From ATM1 sp003577165 (GTDB lineage Bacteria; Armatimonadota; Fimbriimonadia; Fimbriimonadales; ATM1): a DNA stretch of 64,000 bases. The notes beneath the pieces were generated by a model. That model did not search any database. It saw only the letters and a program-made list of their open reading frames with translations, and was not told the DNA's origin. The translations under genes and the position numbers were made by a program. The stretch spans positions 9,939 through 73,938 of the forward strand of contig SZPM01000012.1 of assembly GCA_030263715.1 (NCBI GenBank), given 5' to 3'. Below are positions 55,078-63,952 of the stretch, piece by piece (position 1 is the first letter of the stretch; each line of letters begins with the position of its first letter).

Positions 55078-55096
55078 GCGGGATGTCTCATCCCGC
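55078..55096 (+). other. Palindromic hairpin upstream of der
   Basis: A perfect 8-bp stem (GCGGGATG/CATCCCGC) with a TCT loop, 14 nt before the der ATG at 55111. It could be a protein-binding palindrome or a structured leader. No T run follows, so it is not an intrinsic terminator. Confidence 0.35.
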
Positions 55097-55110
55097 CTCA
55101 CTTCCGAACG

Positions 55111-56472
55111 ATGTCGAGCGTCGGTCGCCTCCCAAGAGTTGTCATTGTCGGGCGCCCCAATGTGGGGAAGTCCAGCCTATTCAATCGCATTATCGGCCGG
55201 CGCCTCGCCGTCATCGAACATCAGCCGGGAGTTACGCGAGACCGGCTGTATCACGTCGCGGAGTGGTCTGGGATCAATTTCGAGTTGGTGGACACGGGAG
55301 GAATCCTCTTTGGGGAGGATGACCCCCTCGTCGAGCAGATCCGAGTTCAGGCTCAGATCGCCCTGGAGGAGGCCGATGTCGTCCTGTTCATGGTGGACGC
55401 GGTGGACGGGCCGATGCCGGCGGATTACGACTTGGCCGACAAGATTCGCGGGCTGCGCTGTCCTGTTCTCGTCGTCGCGAACAAGGCCGACAACGAGGAT
55501 CGGGAGACGTGGACCACGGAGTTCTATGGTCTGGGTCTTGGCGATGTGCACCCGATCAGCGCCCTGCACGGCCGAGGAACGGCGGAGTTGCTCGACGAAG
55601 TCGTCAGGCGGCTTCCCACGGTCAACGTCGTGCCAACGGAGGAGGATACGACGCGGATAGCGATCGTCGGACGGCCAAACGTGGGCAAATCGTCACTCAC
55701 AAACGCGCTGTTGGGGGAAGAGCGCATGATCGTGAGCGATCTCCCTGGAACGACGCGCGATGCGATCGACTCTCGGATCGCCTTCCGCGGAGAAACGATC
55801 ACTCTCGTTGACACAGCGGGGATTCGCAGACGAGGCAAGGTGCAGGGGTCGATCGAGTACTACATGGTGCTTCGGGCGGAGCGAGCGCTCGAACGAGCGG
55901 ACGTCGCGCTTGTGGTGGTGGACGGAGCCGAGGGCCTTACCGACGGTGACAAGAGAATCGCGAAGCAAGCGCACGAACATGGCAAGGCGGCCGTGCTCGC
56001 TGTAAACAAGTGGGACATCGTGGAGCCACCGGACGGAAGGCCGAACAAGCGTAGCAAGGTGAAGACTGAGTTTGCGAAGTCGGTACGCGACGATTTCCCG
56101 GAACTCACTTATGCGCCGCTTGCATTTGTCAGTGCGTTCAAGCGAACCGGCTTGGAGGCGCTGCTCGAGACTTGCATGGAGGCTTCGGAAAACCACCACT
56201 TCCGCGTAGCAACGGGCCGGTTGAATGGGATCATTCGCGAGGCGATGTTCGCGCGGCCCCTTACTCGTAAGGGGAAGGCCTTCAAAGTCTACTATGCAAC
56301 GCAGACTGGGACTTGCCCGCCGACGTTCGCTCTGTTCTGCAACGATCCGGACCTCGCGCACTTCAGTTATCAAAGGTATTTGGAGAACAGGATCCGCGAT
56401 GAACTGCCGCTCGAAGGCACTCCCGTCCGATTGGACTTTCGATCCAGCAGGGACAAGGCGGTGGGGGCATGA
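55111..56472 (+). CDS. der: Ribosome-associated GTPase Der
   Basis: 453 residues with two tandem GTPase domains. G1 motifs are IVGRPNVGKSS in both; DTGGI and DTAGI are the G3 motifs; NKAD and NKWD are the G4 motifs. The C-terminal KH-like domain follows. It is needed for 50S assembly. The ATG at 55111 gives the canonical N-terminus (SSVGRLPRVVIVG); an in-frame start at 55069 would include the hairpin region. Confidence 0.95.
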   Translation: MSSVGRLPRVVIVGRPNVGKSSLFNRIIGRRLAVIEHQPGVTRDRLYHVAEWSGINFELVDTGGILFGEDDPLVEQIRVQAQIALEEADVVLFMVDAVDGPMPADYDLADKIRGLRCPVLVVANKADNEDRETWTTEFYGLGLGDVHPISALHGRGTAELLDEVVRRLPTVNVVPTEEDTTRIAIVGRPNVGKSSLTNALLGEERMIVSDLPGTTRDAIDSRIAFRGETITLVDTAGIRRRGKVQGSIEYYMVLRAERALERADVALVVVDGAEGLTDGDKRIAKQAHEHGKAAVLAVNKWDIVEPPDGRPNKRSKVKTEFAKSVRDDFPELTYAPLAFVSAFKRTGLEALLETCMEASENHHFRVATGRLNGIIREAMFARPLTRKGKAFKVYYATQTGTCPPTFALFCNDPDLAHFSYQRYLENRIRDELPLEGTPVRLDFRSSRDKAVGA

Positions 56473-56822
56473 ACTCGGATAGACCAGATCGGAATGGGCC
56501 GAGTGACGCAGGGCAGCCGGATTGGTCGAAGCCGCCGCAAATCTCCGCGCCGCCGGTTCAGCAACCGAGCGGCAGCAAACTTCTCCCCGTCGCCAACCCG
56601 AAGGCGCTGCTTGCTTATTATCTCGGCGTCGCGTCCCTCATTCCGTGCGTGGCGCTTGTCGTCGGCCCTGTCGCGATTTGGCTTGGAATCGCGGGTTTGA
56701 ACGAGTACAAGCGACAGCCCTGGGTACACGGAAAGGCGCATGCAATTGTCGGAATCGTCTCGGGCGCAATTACAGTTCTCGCAAACCTCGCTGGAATCGG
56801 CGTTCTGGTTTTCGGGCAGTGA
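56469..56822 (+). CDS. DUF4190 membrane protein
   Basis: 117 residues: a polar Pro/Ser-rich N-terminus (about 1-40), then two membrane helices around ASLIPCVALVVGPVAIWLGI and AIVGIVSGAITVLANLAGI. This is the DUF4190 pattern. It overlaps der by 4 nt and the DnaJ-WD40 gene by 4 nt (GTGA). Function unknown. Confidence 0.8.
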   Translation: MNSDRPDRNGPSDAGQPDWSKPPQISAPPVQQPSGSKLLPVANPKALLAYYLGVASLIPCVALVVGPVAIWLGIAGLNEYKRQPWVHGKAHAIVGIVSGAITVLANLAGIGVLVFGQ

Positions 56823-57988
56823 AGACGCCGCCCGTCGATCACTACCGTCTGTTGGGCGTTACTCGCGCTGCGGACGCCGCAGAGATCAAAAAGGCCTATC
56901 GCCGACTCGCGCGCAAGCTTCACCCGGATGTCAACCGACGCAAAGATGCAGCCGAAAGGATGGCGGAGGTTAACGCTGCATACCAAACGCTGTCAAACGA
57001 GGACCTCAAAGCACAGTACGATGCAAGACTGCGCCAAGGCATTCCGGAAGCCCCCCCTCCGCCAACGGCTGCCGGGGAGGTGGGCACCCGACACCGCATT
57101 ACCGTCGTAGATTTCCCGTCTCCCATATACTCCCTGTCGCTCTCGCCGGATGGACGGGAGTTCGCGGCGGCGTGCTTCGACAATGTGGTTCGGTTCATGT
57201 CTTCTCGGAACGGCCTACTGATGGGTGAGACCGTGCTGCCCGGGGGCGCGATCAACGTCGTCAAACACGCATCGAGACGAACCGTGGTTGCGGGAGGCGT
57301 AGGCGAGCGCACGGCGCGCTGCTGGCTGATTCGAGACCGAGAAGTCGTCGAGCACAAAACGAAACGCACGAAGTGGGCGTCGCATCTCGACGTTTCCATT
57401 CGCGGCAACCGCGTTGTGTTGGGGTCCGCCGACGGTGGGATCTCCGTGATCAATCGGGGCACCGGGCAGGAGGTGTATCACCGGTGGCTTGGCGGCAGCC
57501 CTATTACCGCCGTTTCTTTCAGCACCGACGGACGACTCATCGCCGTCGGCAGCAACGACGAGCAGGTGACTCTCTTTGAGGCATCTCGGGGAGTTGAGTA
57601 CTCGACGTTAGGCCCCCTGGGCGCCCAGCCTGTGTCCCTCGCCTTTGCGAACGACGACAGCCTGCTGGCTGCTGCTCTCGCCGATCGAACGACCCGCGTC
57701 TACGAGTTGAGGACGGGCAAGACGCGTCGGTCACTTTGGGGGCATGAGGCTCCGATCGAGGCGATCGCGTTTCACCCGTGCGGATGGATCCTCGCGTCGG
57801 TCTGCCGAGCGGGCGCGATCCTGTTGTGGAACGCGCTCTCCGGCAAACTCCTGACGTCCCTGGGCGGCCACTCGGCCCCGCTCAAGGCGGTTTCCTTTTC
57901 GAGGGACGGGCGCACGCTCGCCGCGGGGGGCCTGGACCGGACCGTGAGCATTTGGGAAATCGAAGTGGGAGAGGCGTCGCGCCACTAA
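56819..57988 (+). CDS. DnaJ-domain protein fused to WD40 repeats
   Basis: 389 residues. The J domain (about 6-66) has the catalytic H35-P36-D37. From residue about 95 there are six or seven WD40-type repeats (SPIYSLSLSPDGREFAA, VSFSTDGRLIAVGSNDEQV, KAVSFSRDGRTLAAGGLDRTVSIWE). The J domain would stimulate an Hsp70, and the propeller would bind a client. The GTG at 56819 overlaps the DUF4190 stop; an upstream reading frame has no J-domain features before this point. Confidence 0.85.
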   Translation: MKTPPVDHYRLLGVTRAADAAEIKKAYRRLARKLHPDVNRRKDAAERMAEVNAAYQTLSNEDLKAQYDARLRQGIPEAPPPPTAAGEVGTRHRITVVDFPSPIYSLSLSPDGREFAAACFDNVVRFMSSRNGLLMGETVLPGGAINVVKHASRRTVVAGGVGERTARCWLIRDREVVEHKTKRTKWASHLDVSIRGNRVVLGSADGGISVINRGTGQEVYHRWLGGSPITAVSFSTDGRLIAVGSNDEQVTLFEASRGVEYSTLGPLGAQPVSLAFANDDSLLAAALADRTTRVYELRTGKTRRSLWGHEAPIEAIAFHPCGWILASVCRAGAILLWNALSGKLLTSLGGHSAPLKAVSFSRDGRTLAAGGLDRTVSIWEIEVGEASRH

Positions 57989-58006
57989 GTCCGTATAATC
58001 CGACTG

Positions 58007-58693
58007 ATGCCGGCCCGCTCGCCCCAACCAACCGCCGTGACCCTGAGGGACGTCAAGGCCGACCGAGAAGTTCAGGAACTGCTCACCGGCGCCAACGACC
58101 TTCTGAACGCGATGGGATACACCGAGCACGGCCTCCGTCATGCCGGAATTGTCAGCACAATTACGAAGTACATCTTGCAGAAGTCGGGAGCGTCCGAACG
58201 AGAGCAGGAACTCGGAGCGATCGCCGCGTTTCTTCACGACATCGGCAACGTCATCAACCGCTTGAACCACCCGATGATCGGTGCGGTCATGGCGCAGAAC
58301 ATTCTCTCTCGTTTGGGCATGCCGACTCAGGAGATCGTGCCGATCATGGGAGCGATAGGCAATCATGAGGAGCTGCAGGGTCAACCCGTCAGCCACATGT
58401 CGGCGGCCCTCATCATCGCCGATAAGAGCGACGTGCACTTTAGCCGAGTGCAGAATCCCATTTTAGAGACCTTCGACATCCACGACCGCGTCAACTATGC
58501 GGTTCAAAAGAGCAGAGTGGAAATCCCGGAAGGAAAGAGCGAGATCTCCTTGCTTCTCGAGATCGATTCCTCGTTCGCGACGGCGATGGAGTACTTCGAA
58601 ATATTCTTGACGCGAATGGTCATGTGCCGCCGCAGCGCGGAAGTTCTGGGATATCGATTCCAATTGCAGGTGAACGGCACGACGCTCGAGTAA
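58007..58693 (+). CDS. HD-domain phosphohydrolase
   Basis: 228 residues. HGLRHAGIV supplies the first histidine and FLHDIGNVINRLNH the HD pair and later histidine; MGAIGNHEEL is a further conserved loop. The family includes metal-dependent nucleotide phosphohydrolases. Substrate unknown. TATAAT at 57994-57999 ends 7 nt before the ATG, so the mRNA is probably leaderless. Confidence 0.8.
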   Translation: MPARSPQPTAVTLRDVKADREVQELLTGANDLLNAMGYTEHGLRHAGIVSTITKYILQKSGASEREQELGAIAAFLHDIGNVINRLNHPMIGAVMAQNILSRLGMPTQEIVPIMGAIGNHEELQGQPVSHMSAALIIADKSDVHFSRVQNPILETFDIHDRVNYAVQKSRVEIPEGKSEISLLLEIDSSFATAMEYFEIFLTRMVMCRRSAEVLGYRFQLQVNGTTLE

Positions 58694-58719
58694 CTTCGAG
58701 GGAGAATTACGAGGACTGA

Positions 58720-60066
58720 ATGACCGAGAGGCTGAGCTGTTTCAAGGCGTATGACATTCGCGGACGTGTTCCTGGCGAATTGAATGAGGAGATCGCGTAC
58801 CGGGTTGGCCGCGCCCTTGCGGATGAACTCGGCGCAATGACGGCCGTCGTTGGATGGGACGCAAGGTTGACGAGCCCTGCGATTGCAGATGCACTCGCAG
58901 GGGGGCTGCAGGACGCAGGAGTCGCCGTGACGGACATCGGCATTTCCGGCACGGAGATGGTCTATTTCGCCACCGCAAAGTACGGTTTCGACGCAGGCGT
59001 GATGGTGACTGCAAGCCACAACCCCCCTGAATACAACGGGATGAAATTGGTGCGTGAAGGGAGCAAGCCTATTTCTGGCGATTCAGGGCTGTGGGCGATC
59101 GAAGAGAGGGCGCGCAACGCCGACTTCGTGCGAACCGGCGGCGGATCGCGCACATCTCGCGAAGTCGTGGGTGACTTCGCGCAGCACATGCTCAGCGTCG
59201 TCCCCCCTGACGGGCTGCGGCCGCTCAAGGTTCTCGCGAACGCAGGGAATGGGTGCGCCGGATTGGCGGTGCGCGCGATCGCGCCCTTCCTCCCGCTCGC
59301 GATCACGGAACTCAACTTCGAGCCGGATGGGACATTTCCGAAGGGGGTGCCGAACCCGATACTTGAGGAGAATCGCGCTGAAACGGTCGAGATGATGCGG
59401 AACGGCGGATTCGATTTCGGCGTCGCGTGGGATGGAGATTACGATCGCTGCTTCTTCTTCGATGAGCAGGGGAATTTCATCGAGGGCTACTACATTGTCG
59501 GCCTACTCGCGGAGGACACTCTACGGAACCACCTCGGAGCGACGATCATCCACGACCCCAGACTTACGTGGAACACGCTCGAAATTGTGAGCAAGTACGG
59601 AGGTCGCGCGGTTCAGTGCAAGACCGGACACGCTTTCATCAAGGAGCGGATGAGACAAGAGGACGCGGAGTACGGGGGCGAGATGAGCGCGCACCATTAC
59701 TTCAAGGCTCACTGGTTTTGCGATAGCGGCATCATCCCGTTCCTCCAGATCGCGAGGCTCGTGTCGCAGTCCGGGCGATCACTCGGTGACTTGGTTTCGG
59801 AGATGCAGCGTCGGTATCCGTGCAGCGGCGAAGTGAATGTCTCTGTGGCGGATGCGATGTCTGCTCTCATCCGAGTCGAGCGCGAGTTCTCGGATGGGGA
59901 GATCGATCGAACCGACGGACTCTCGGTCGAGTACGAGAACTGGAGGTTCAACGTTCGTGCGAGCAACACGGAGCCGGTGATTCGACTAAACGTCGAGTCG
60001 CGCGGAGATGCGGTGCTTGTGCAGATGATGAAGGGCCGAATTCTCGAACTGCTAACCGATGGTTAG
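58720..60066 (+). CDS. Phosphomannomutase/phosphoglucomutase
   Basis: 448 residues. Phosphoserine S99 in VTASHNPPEYNGMK, the metal loop DGDYDRCFFFD and the sugar loop GEMSAHHYFKAH are all present, and the last domain has the phosphate-binding RASNTEPVIRL. It interconverts hexose 1- and 6-phosphates for glycan synthesis. The ATG has GAGG 5 nt upstream. No overlap with neighbours. Confidence 0.9.
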   Translation: MTERLSCFKAYDIRGRVPGELNEEIAYRVGRALADELGAMTAVVGWDARLTSPAIADALAGGLQDAGVAVTDIGISGTEMVYFATAKYGFDAGVMVTASHNPPEYNGMKLVREGSKPISGDSGLWAIEERARNADFVRTGGGSRTSREVVGDFAQHMLSVVPPDGLRPLKVLANAGNGCAGLAVRAIAPFLPLAITELNFEPDGTFPKGVPNPILEENRAETVEMMRNGGFDFGVAWDGDYDRCFFFDEQGNFIEGYYIVGLLAEDTLRNHLGATIIHDPRLTWNTLEIVSKYGGRAVQCKTGHAFIKERMRQEDAEYGGEMSAHHYFKAHWFCDSGIIPFLQIARLVSQSGRSLGDLVSEMQRRYPCSGEVNVSVADAMSALIRVEREFSDGEIDRTDGLSVEYENWRFNVRASNTEPVIRLNVESRGDAVLVQMMKGRILELLTDG

Positions 60067-60299
60067 CGTTGGCTTCGCGAGTTCGCCTTGATGGGCGCCA
60101 ACGGGTCGACCACCTTGGGGCCGCTCTGATCGATCGGCTGGTTCGCTCCCGTTGTCATCGGAAAATCTTTGGGTCCCTCGGCTTCGAGCGTCGGTATTCG
60201 ATCCGCTGCCCACCGTGCGATTCCATAGGCGAGCGCCGCCGTCACAAGACCCACGATCAGCAGCGTCAGCCAAAAGTTTCCTGTTTGAAACTGCTTCAT
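60063..60299 (-). CDS. Small membrane-anchored protein
   Basis: 78 residues. One membrane helix (about 10-30, LTLLIVGLVTAALAYGIA) and a polar, Pro-containing tail. The ATG overlaps the prepilin stop (ATGA), so it is translationally coupled to the prepilin. A longer in-frame start would extend into the prepilin gene. Function unknown. Confidence 0.55.
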   Translation of the reverse strand: MKQFQTGNFWLTLLIVGLVTAALAYGIARWAADRIPTLEAEGPKDFPMTTGANQPIDQSGPKVVDPLAPIKANSRSQR

Positions 60300-61174
60300 C
60301 TTGTGATGTCCCAAATGTAGTCTTCGAGCGACGTGATCGGCCCCCGCCACTCGGGCAGGAAGTCGCATCCGTCGATCAGTTGGCCGAGGCTCACGCTTTT
60401 GACATGTCCGTCCGCGAATGCAACGGTGAACTTACCCTTGTGCCACGGCCATGCGCCTCCGTAAACCAGCCAGGAAAGCGAACTTTCCGGATGCCATCCG
60501 ACCGGCTGGAACCCGAAGTAGGCCACTGTCCCTTCCAGTCGGAACGTGTCGGCCGTGTTGCGCGAGCCGCGCAGATAGCGGCACGGCGGCACGACGACCC
60601 AGCTTCCGCCGCCGTAAGGGTATCCGGCCTCAGTACGGTCATACACGGAATCGATGAAGGCGAGAGTGTTGGCCGGGTTCGATATTTGTGAATTCCTGAT
60701 TGGGATTGGCCGCCAGTCGGTGCCGGGGTATTTCACGAGCGGGCTGAAGTAGAGGTAGTTGTAGCCGAGGTTTGAGCGGAGCGAGGCGTTGTAGTACGTT
60801 GCCCACGGATCCCCGACGACTTCGGGGGACTCCGTCGCGGTGGGCGGGTCTGTTCGGCCCGTGTCAGCGGGGCAGGTGAACGGTCCGAAGTTTCCGACGT
60901 AGGGCAGGAGCGTTTGAACCCAGGTGCGGTCGTTACCTCGGCCGGTGACGTCCACCATCTCGTAGTTCACGGGAGGCACGGCTTCGTCGTAATCCGCCTC
61001 GTACATCATCATTGCGGCGGAAATCTGACGGAAGTTCGTGAGGCAGTTGACCCTCTTGGCGGAGTCGATAGCCGACTTGAACACCGGGAAGAGGACCGCG
61101 CCGAGAACCGCCAGAATGGAGGTCGTAACCAGTAGTTCGACCAATGTGAAGGCGGATGCAGGGCGGTGTTTCAG
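60296..61174 (-). CDS. Type IV-like prepilin, DUF1559/H-X9-DG family
   Basis: About 292 residues. The N-terminus reads KHRPASA-FTLVELLVT, so prepilin peptidase would cut after A8, and the hydrophobic helix follows. The C-terminus has FADGHVKSV, the H-X9-DG feature. I place the start at a CTG (61174) because GGAGG lies 6 nt upstream and TATAAT is at 61193-61198; a TTG at 61144 would remove the cleavage site. This is an unusual but well-supported start. Confidence 0.8.
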   Translation of the reverse strand: MKHRPASAFTLVELLVTTSILAVLGAVLFPVFKSAIDSAKRVNCLTNFRQISAAMMMYEADYDEAVPPVNYEMVDVTGRGNDRTWVQTLLPYVGNFGPFTCPADTGRTDPPTATESPEVVGDPWATYYNASLRSNLGYNYLYFSPLVKYPGTDWRPIPIRNSQISNPANTLAFIDSVYDRTEAGYPYGGGSWVVVPPCRYLRGSRNTADTFRLEGTVAYFGFQPVGWHPESSLSWLVYGGAWPWHKGKFTVAFADGHVKSVSLGQLIDGCDFLPEWRGPITSLEDYIWDITR

Positions 61175-61270
61175 GCTCGGCCTCCGAGGGTCATTATATC
61201 AGCAGCGCTCCCGGTACCTTCGATAAGATTCCGGTTTCCTCCTCCGGGTTCCTCGATCTCCCGGTATTTT

Positions 61271-62047
61271 TTACCGGCGGTGCGCCCTGGGCGAGGCGTA
61301 AACGGCCGACCTCCCAATCTCCCGGAACCCCATGGACCGGTACCAGGGGACGAGTTCCTGCTCCGAGAGCAGGAGGATCGGCTGGTCCTCGGGGGCGAAG
61401 GCACACAGATCCGCGACAATTTTCGTGCCGAGTCCTTGGCCCCGCTCACCTGGGCTCACGCAGATGTTGTAAAGGCCGGTCACGCCGCTCGCCTCGATGA
61501 GGCAGCCCGCGCCGACCGTTTGCCCGCCTCTGTCTACCCTGAAGAATCGAGTTCGCTCGTTCGCTGCCCGGGCGCACACGGCCGCCACCTCGGCCCGGAG
61601 GCTCGCCGGCGAAGTCCAGAGGAAGTTGTCGATGATGAACGCACAGAGGTGCGCGACTTCGGTGTCGGGGCATCGAACCAACACTCCGGCCGCGGGCGGG
61701 CGTTCGTCAATCGTCAAAATCGAAAGTTCATAGACTTGGCGCAGCCCCTCGTTCTCCAGGTGCGCTCCCAGGCTGAAAGGTCGGTCCCCCGGAAGAACGT
61801 GAACTCGAAAGTTGGGGTTTGAGCGCGCAATGCGCGCCAGATCTCGGATGTCTTCATTGGAAACTGATAGGCGAATTGCGAGGTTGCCGACGGGGTGGTC
61901 GATTGCGCTCTCAACTGTCCACATGCTGTCCGTGCGGACGACGCGCGCGCTTCGCGCCTGCTCCGCCAGAGAGAGGTAGACGGCTGCGATGTGTGATCGC
62001 ACCGAGTTCGTTTCGATTACAGAACGATGCTCCAAAGAATGCCCCAC
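61271..62047 (-). CDS. GNAT-family acetyltransferase
   Basis: 258 residues. The acetyl-CoA motif is ICVSPGERGQGLGTKIVADL, followed by WYRSMGFREIGR. N-terminal 130 residues are a second, weakly GNAT-like domain. It overlaps the downstream-strand neighbour's stop by 31 nt. Substrate unknown. Confidence 0.8.
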   Translation of the reverse strand: MGHSLEHRSVIETNSVRSHIAAVYLSLAEQARSARVVRTDSMWTVESAIDHPVGNLAIRLSVSNEDIRDLARIARSNPNFRVHVLPGDRPFSLGAHLENEGLRQVYELSILTIDERPPAAGVLVRCPDTEVAHLCAFIIDNFLWTSPASLRAEVAAVCARAANERTRFFRVDRGGQTVGAGCLIEASGVTGLYNICVSPGERGQGLGTKIVADLCAFAPEDQPILLLSEQELVPWYRSMGFREIGRSAVYASPRAHRR

Positions 62048-63213
62048 GTCGCTCGCTCCGTCGTTGCGGCAACACCTACAGAGAGTCCGTTCGAAATCTC
62101 TACGCCGCCGTATAAGATCGGGCCTCTCGGCGTGAGGAGGCCTGCAACGAACGGCGAAGGCTGCCGCTTCATTCGAAACAGATCGATCCCCACGCCCAAG
62201 GTCACATCCGTTTCAGGGTCGTAATGCACGCCGACGCGAATCGTGGGCGTCCGAAGGCTTGACGGTGGTGTGTAGGGCGCACCAAAGAACTCCGAACGAA
62301 AGAAGTCTGCGACGGTTCGGTGAATTCGGTTCTCCGCGAAGACCGCGCCGTAATGGCCCGAGTCGAGTGTGACGACCCGCGACGATGGATAGGCCTCCGC
62401 CAACTTCTTCGTGTCCTCCGGCGGAACGACTTCGTCGAACTTCGCCGCGATAATCAGGACGTTCTCTCCTGCTGCCTGCCTCACATGCTCGAGTGGCTCA
62501 ACGTCTGCGAGTTCTCTTCGCAAATCGTCCTCCGTGACGCCCTGTCGTCGAAAGTCCAGACGCGCCTCTAAAGTCACGCTCGAATTCCAAATTAAGTGAG
62601 CCAGGTCGCCTCCCGCTAGCACGAATGCGCCGGACGAGAGTCGGTCATCCACTCCGAAGCAAAGGGAGGCAACCACGCCGCCGAGGCTGATGCCCGCAAC
62701 GCCGATCTTCGATCCGTCGATCGCTGGATGGCGCGACAGCCAAGCGTACAGCCGTTTGACGTCGAGGACCGCTTGCGTCATGGATTCGCGCAGGTGATTG
62801 ACATCGGCTTGGAGGGCGAGTTCGCCTGAGCGCACGCCGGGAGGAGATCTTCGAAGGTGGTACGGCAGGACCATCACGGCCGCGCCGATGCCGTTTCGAT
62901 TCAGTTGCCGCGCGAGCGATTGCACGATGGCGAGATCGGTTGCACCCCAAAAGTGGAGGAGAATCACGCACGGAACCCGCGAAGGGACGTCACGCGGAAG
63001 ATATATCTCCGCTTCGACTGTGTTGTTCTCTTGAACCTTCGTGGAGATCGGGCTTGGGAACCGGAGGATGCTGGCGATCTGGTCCGGCCCGCTGCTTCGC
63101 GGAGTCTCGACGTAATCCTGAGTCTCCGGAGGGATGTCGTGCACCGAAGGAAGTTGCCCGCGCGCGGTCGAACCAAGCGATATGAAAGCCGCCAACGCTG
63201 CTGCAATCGCCAT
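62017..63213 (-). CDS. Secreted alpha/beta hydrolase with C-terminal beta extension
   Basis: 398 residues. A signal peptide (about 1-19, MAIAAALAAFISLGSTARG) is followed by a dienelactone hydrolase-like domain: VILLHFWGATDLAI, GVAGISLGGVVASL (nucleophile Ser), and DEVVPPEDTKKLAE. The last 90 residues look like outer-membrane beta segments (TIRVGVHYDPETDVTLGVGI). The ATG at 63213 has GGGAGG 9 nt upstream. It overlaps the divergent gene's start by 32 nt. Confidence 0.75.
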   Translation of the reverse strand: MAIAAALAAFISLGSTARGQLPSVHDIPPETQDYVETPRSSGPDQIASILRFPSPISTKVQENNTVEAEIYLPRDVPSRVPCVILLHFWGATDLAIVQSLARQLNRNGIGAAVMVLPYHLRRSPPGVRSGELALQADVNHLRESMTQAVLDVKRLYAWLSRHPAIDGSKIGVAGISLGGVVASLCFGVDDRLSSGAFVLAGGDLAHLIWNSSVTLEARLDFRRQGVTEDDLRRELADVEPLEHVRQAAGENVLIIAAKFDEVVPPEDTKKLAEAYPSSRVVTLDSGHYGAVFAENRIHRTVADFFRSEFFGAPYTPPSSLRTPTIRVGVHYDPETDVTLGVGIDLFRMKRQPSPFVAGLLTPRGPILYGGVEISNGLSVGVAATTERATWGILWSIVL

Positions 63214-63739
63214 GGCATTCTGCCTCCCTTTCGGCGCAAATGCCGACACGCTCGAGGAGGCCCTCGGACTCGCTGGTCTCGACAAGAAAACGGCGACTTT
63301 CAATCCCACCATTTTGAGTTTCTATTCTTTCGACGAGTTCACAATGCCGTCCTTTGGGGCCCTCTCTCGGGATCCGTTCTTCCTGCCCAGAGCGATGACG
63401 GCGTTCGCCGACGGACTTCAGAATTGTGGTCTGAAAGCGAGCGAGGCTCTGATGTGGACGCGCCCAATCTTAGGGCATGCGCCGCGCCGCACATTGCTGG
63501 GCGATCCTACTGCGGCGTGGCAGCAAGCGGCAAAATCGCCGGATGGGCTTCAAAAGGCGCTTACCGCTCTCGAGGCGTCGTCCACATCTGCACCGGATGT
63601 TCCGAAACCAGCAGCCGAAGCCGCCGCCCTTGTCCTGAACTCTGTCATAGGAACGGAAGCGCTGTTCAGCGGCGCATTTCGGGAGATATCCGACCGAACC
63701 GAGGCCTTCTCGTGGCTCGCTCGGAGTGAAACAGATTGA
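63182..63739 (+). CDS. Secreted protein, unknown function
   Basis: 185 residues. A signal peptide (MKAANAAAIAMAFCLPFGANA) is followed by an unrecognised Ala/Leu-rich domain. It starts at ATG 63182; another ATG at 63212 lies within the palindromic CCATGG shared with the divergent hydrolase start. The stop at 63737 is followed in another frame by 38 more codons starting with GTG 63726, which could mean a frameshift at the 3' end. Confidence 0.5.
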   Translation: MKAANAAAIAMAFCLPFGANADTLEEALGLAGLDKKTATFNPTILSFYSFDEFTMPSFGALSRDPFFLPRAMTAFADGLQNCGLKASEALMWTRPILGHAPRRTLLGDPTAAWQQAAKSPDGLQKALTALEASSTSAPDVPKPAAEAAALVLNSVIGTEALFSGAFREISDRTEAFSWLARSETD

Positions 63740-63874
63740 AATCGCCGGCGTCTGCACGGCTGACCACACGCACGATTTTTATTCGTGGCGTCGCGAACAA
63801 GCGCGCACCGGACGTTTTGCCGCGCTGATTGCGTTATCCTAGACCGAATTCCTATGCGATGGAAGGAATGAAAC

Positions 63875-63910
63875 CTTTCGAGTTTCGGAAACCCGAAAGA
63901 TTTGTCTCTT
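63875..63910 (+). terminator. Probable rho-independent terminator
   Basis: A stem pairs CTTTCG (63875-63880) with CGAAAG (63894-63899), and inside it GTTT with AAAC around a CGG loop. A T-rich stretch (atttgtctctt) follows. It lies between the secreted protein gene and yggS. Confidence 0.6.
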
Positions 63911-63952
63911 GAACCGATCAAGAATCTGCTCTAACTCGTCGAATTCAATGCC

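Noticed and set aside
61261..61277. CCGGTA-TTTTT-TACCGG hairpin as a terminator
   Set aside because: The T run lies in the loop rather than after the stem, so it does not fit an intrinsic terminator for either strand.
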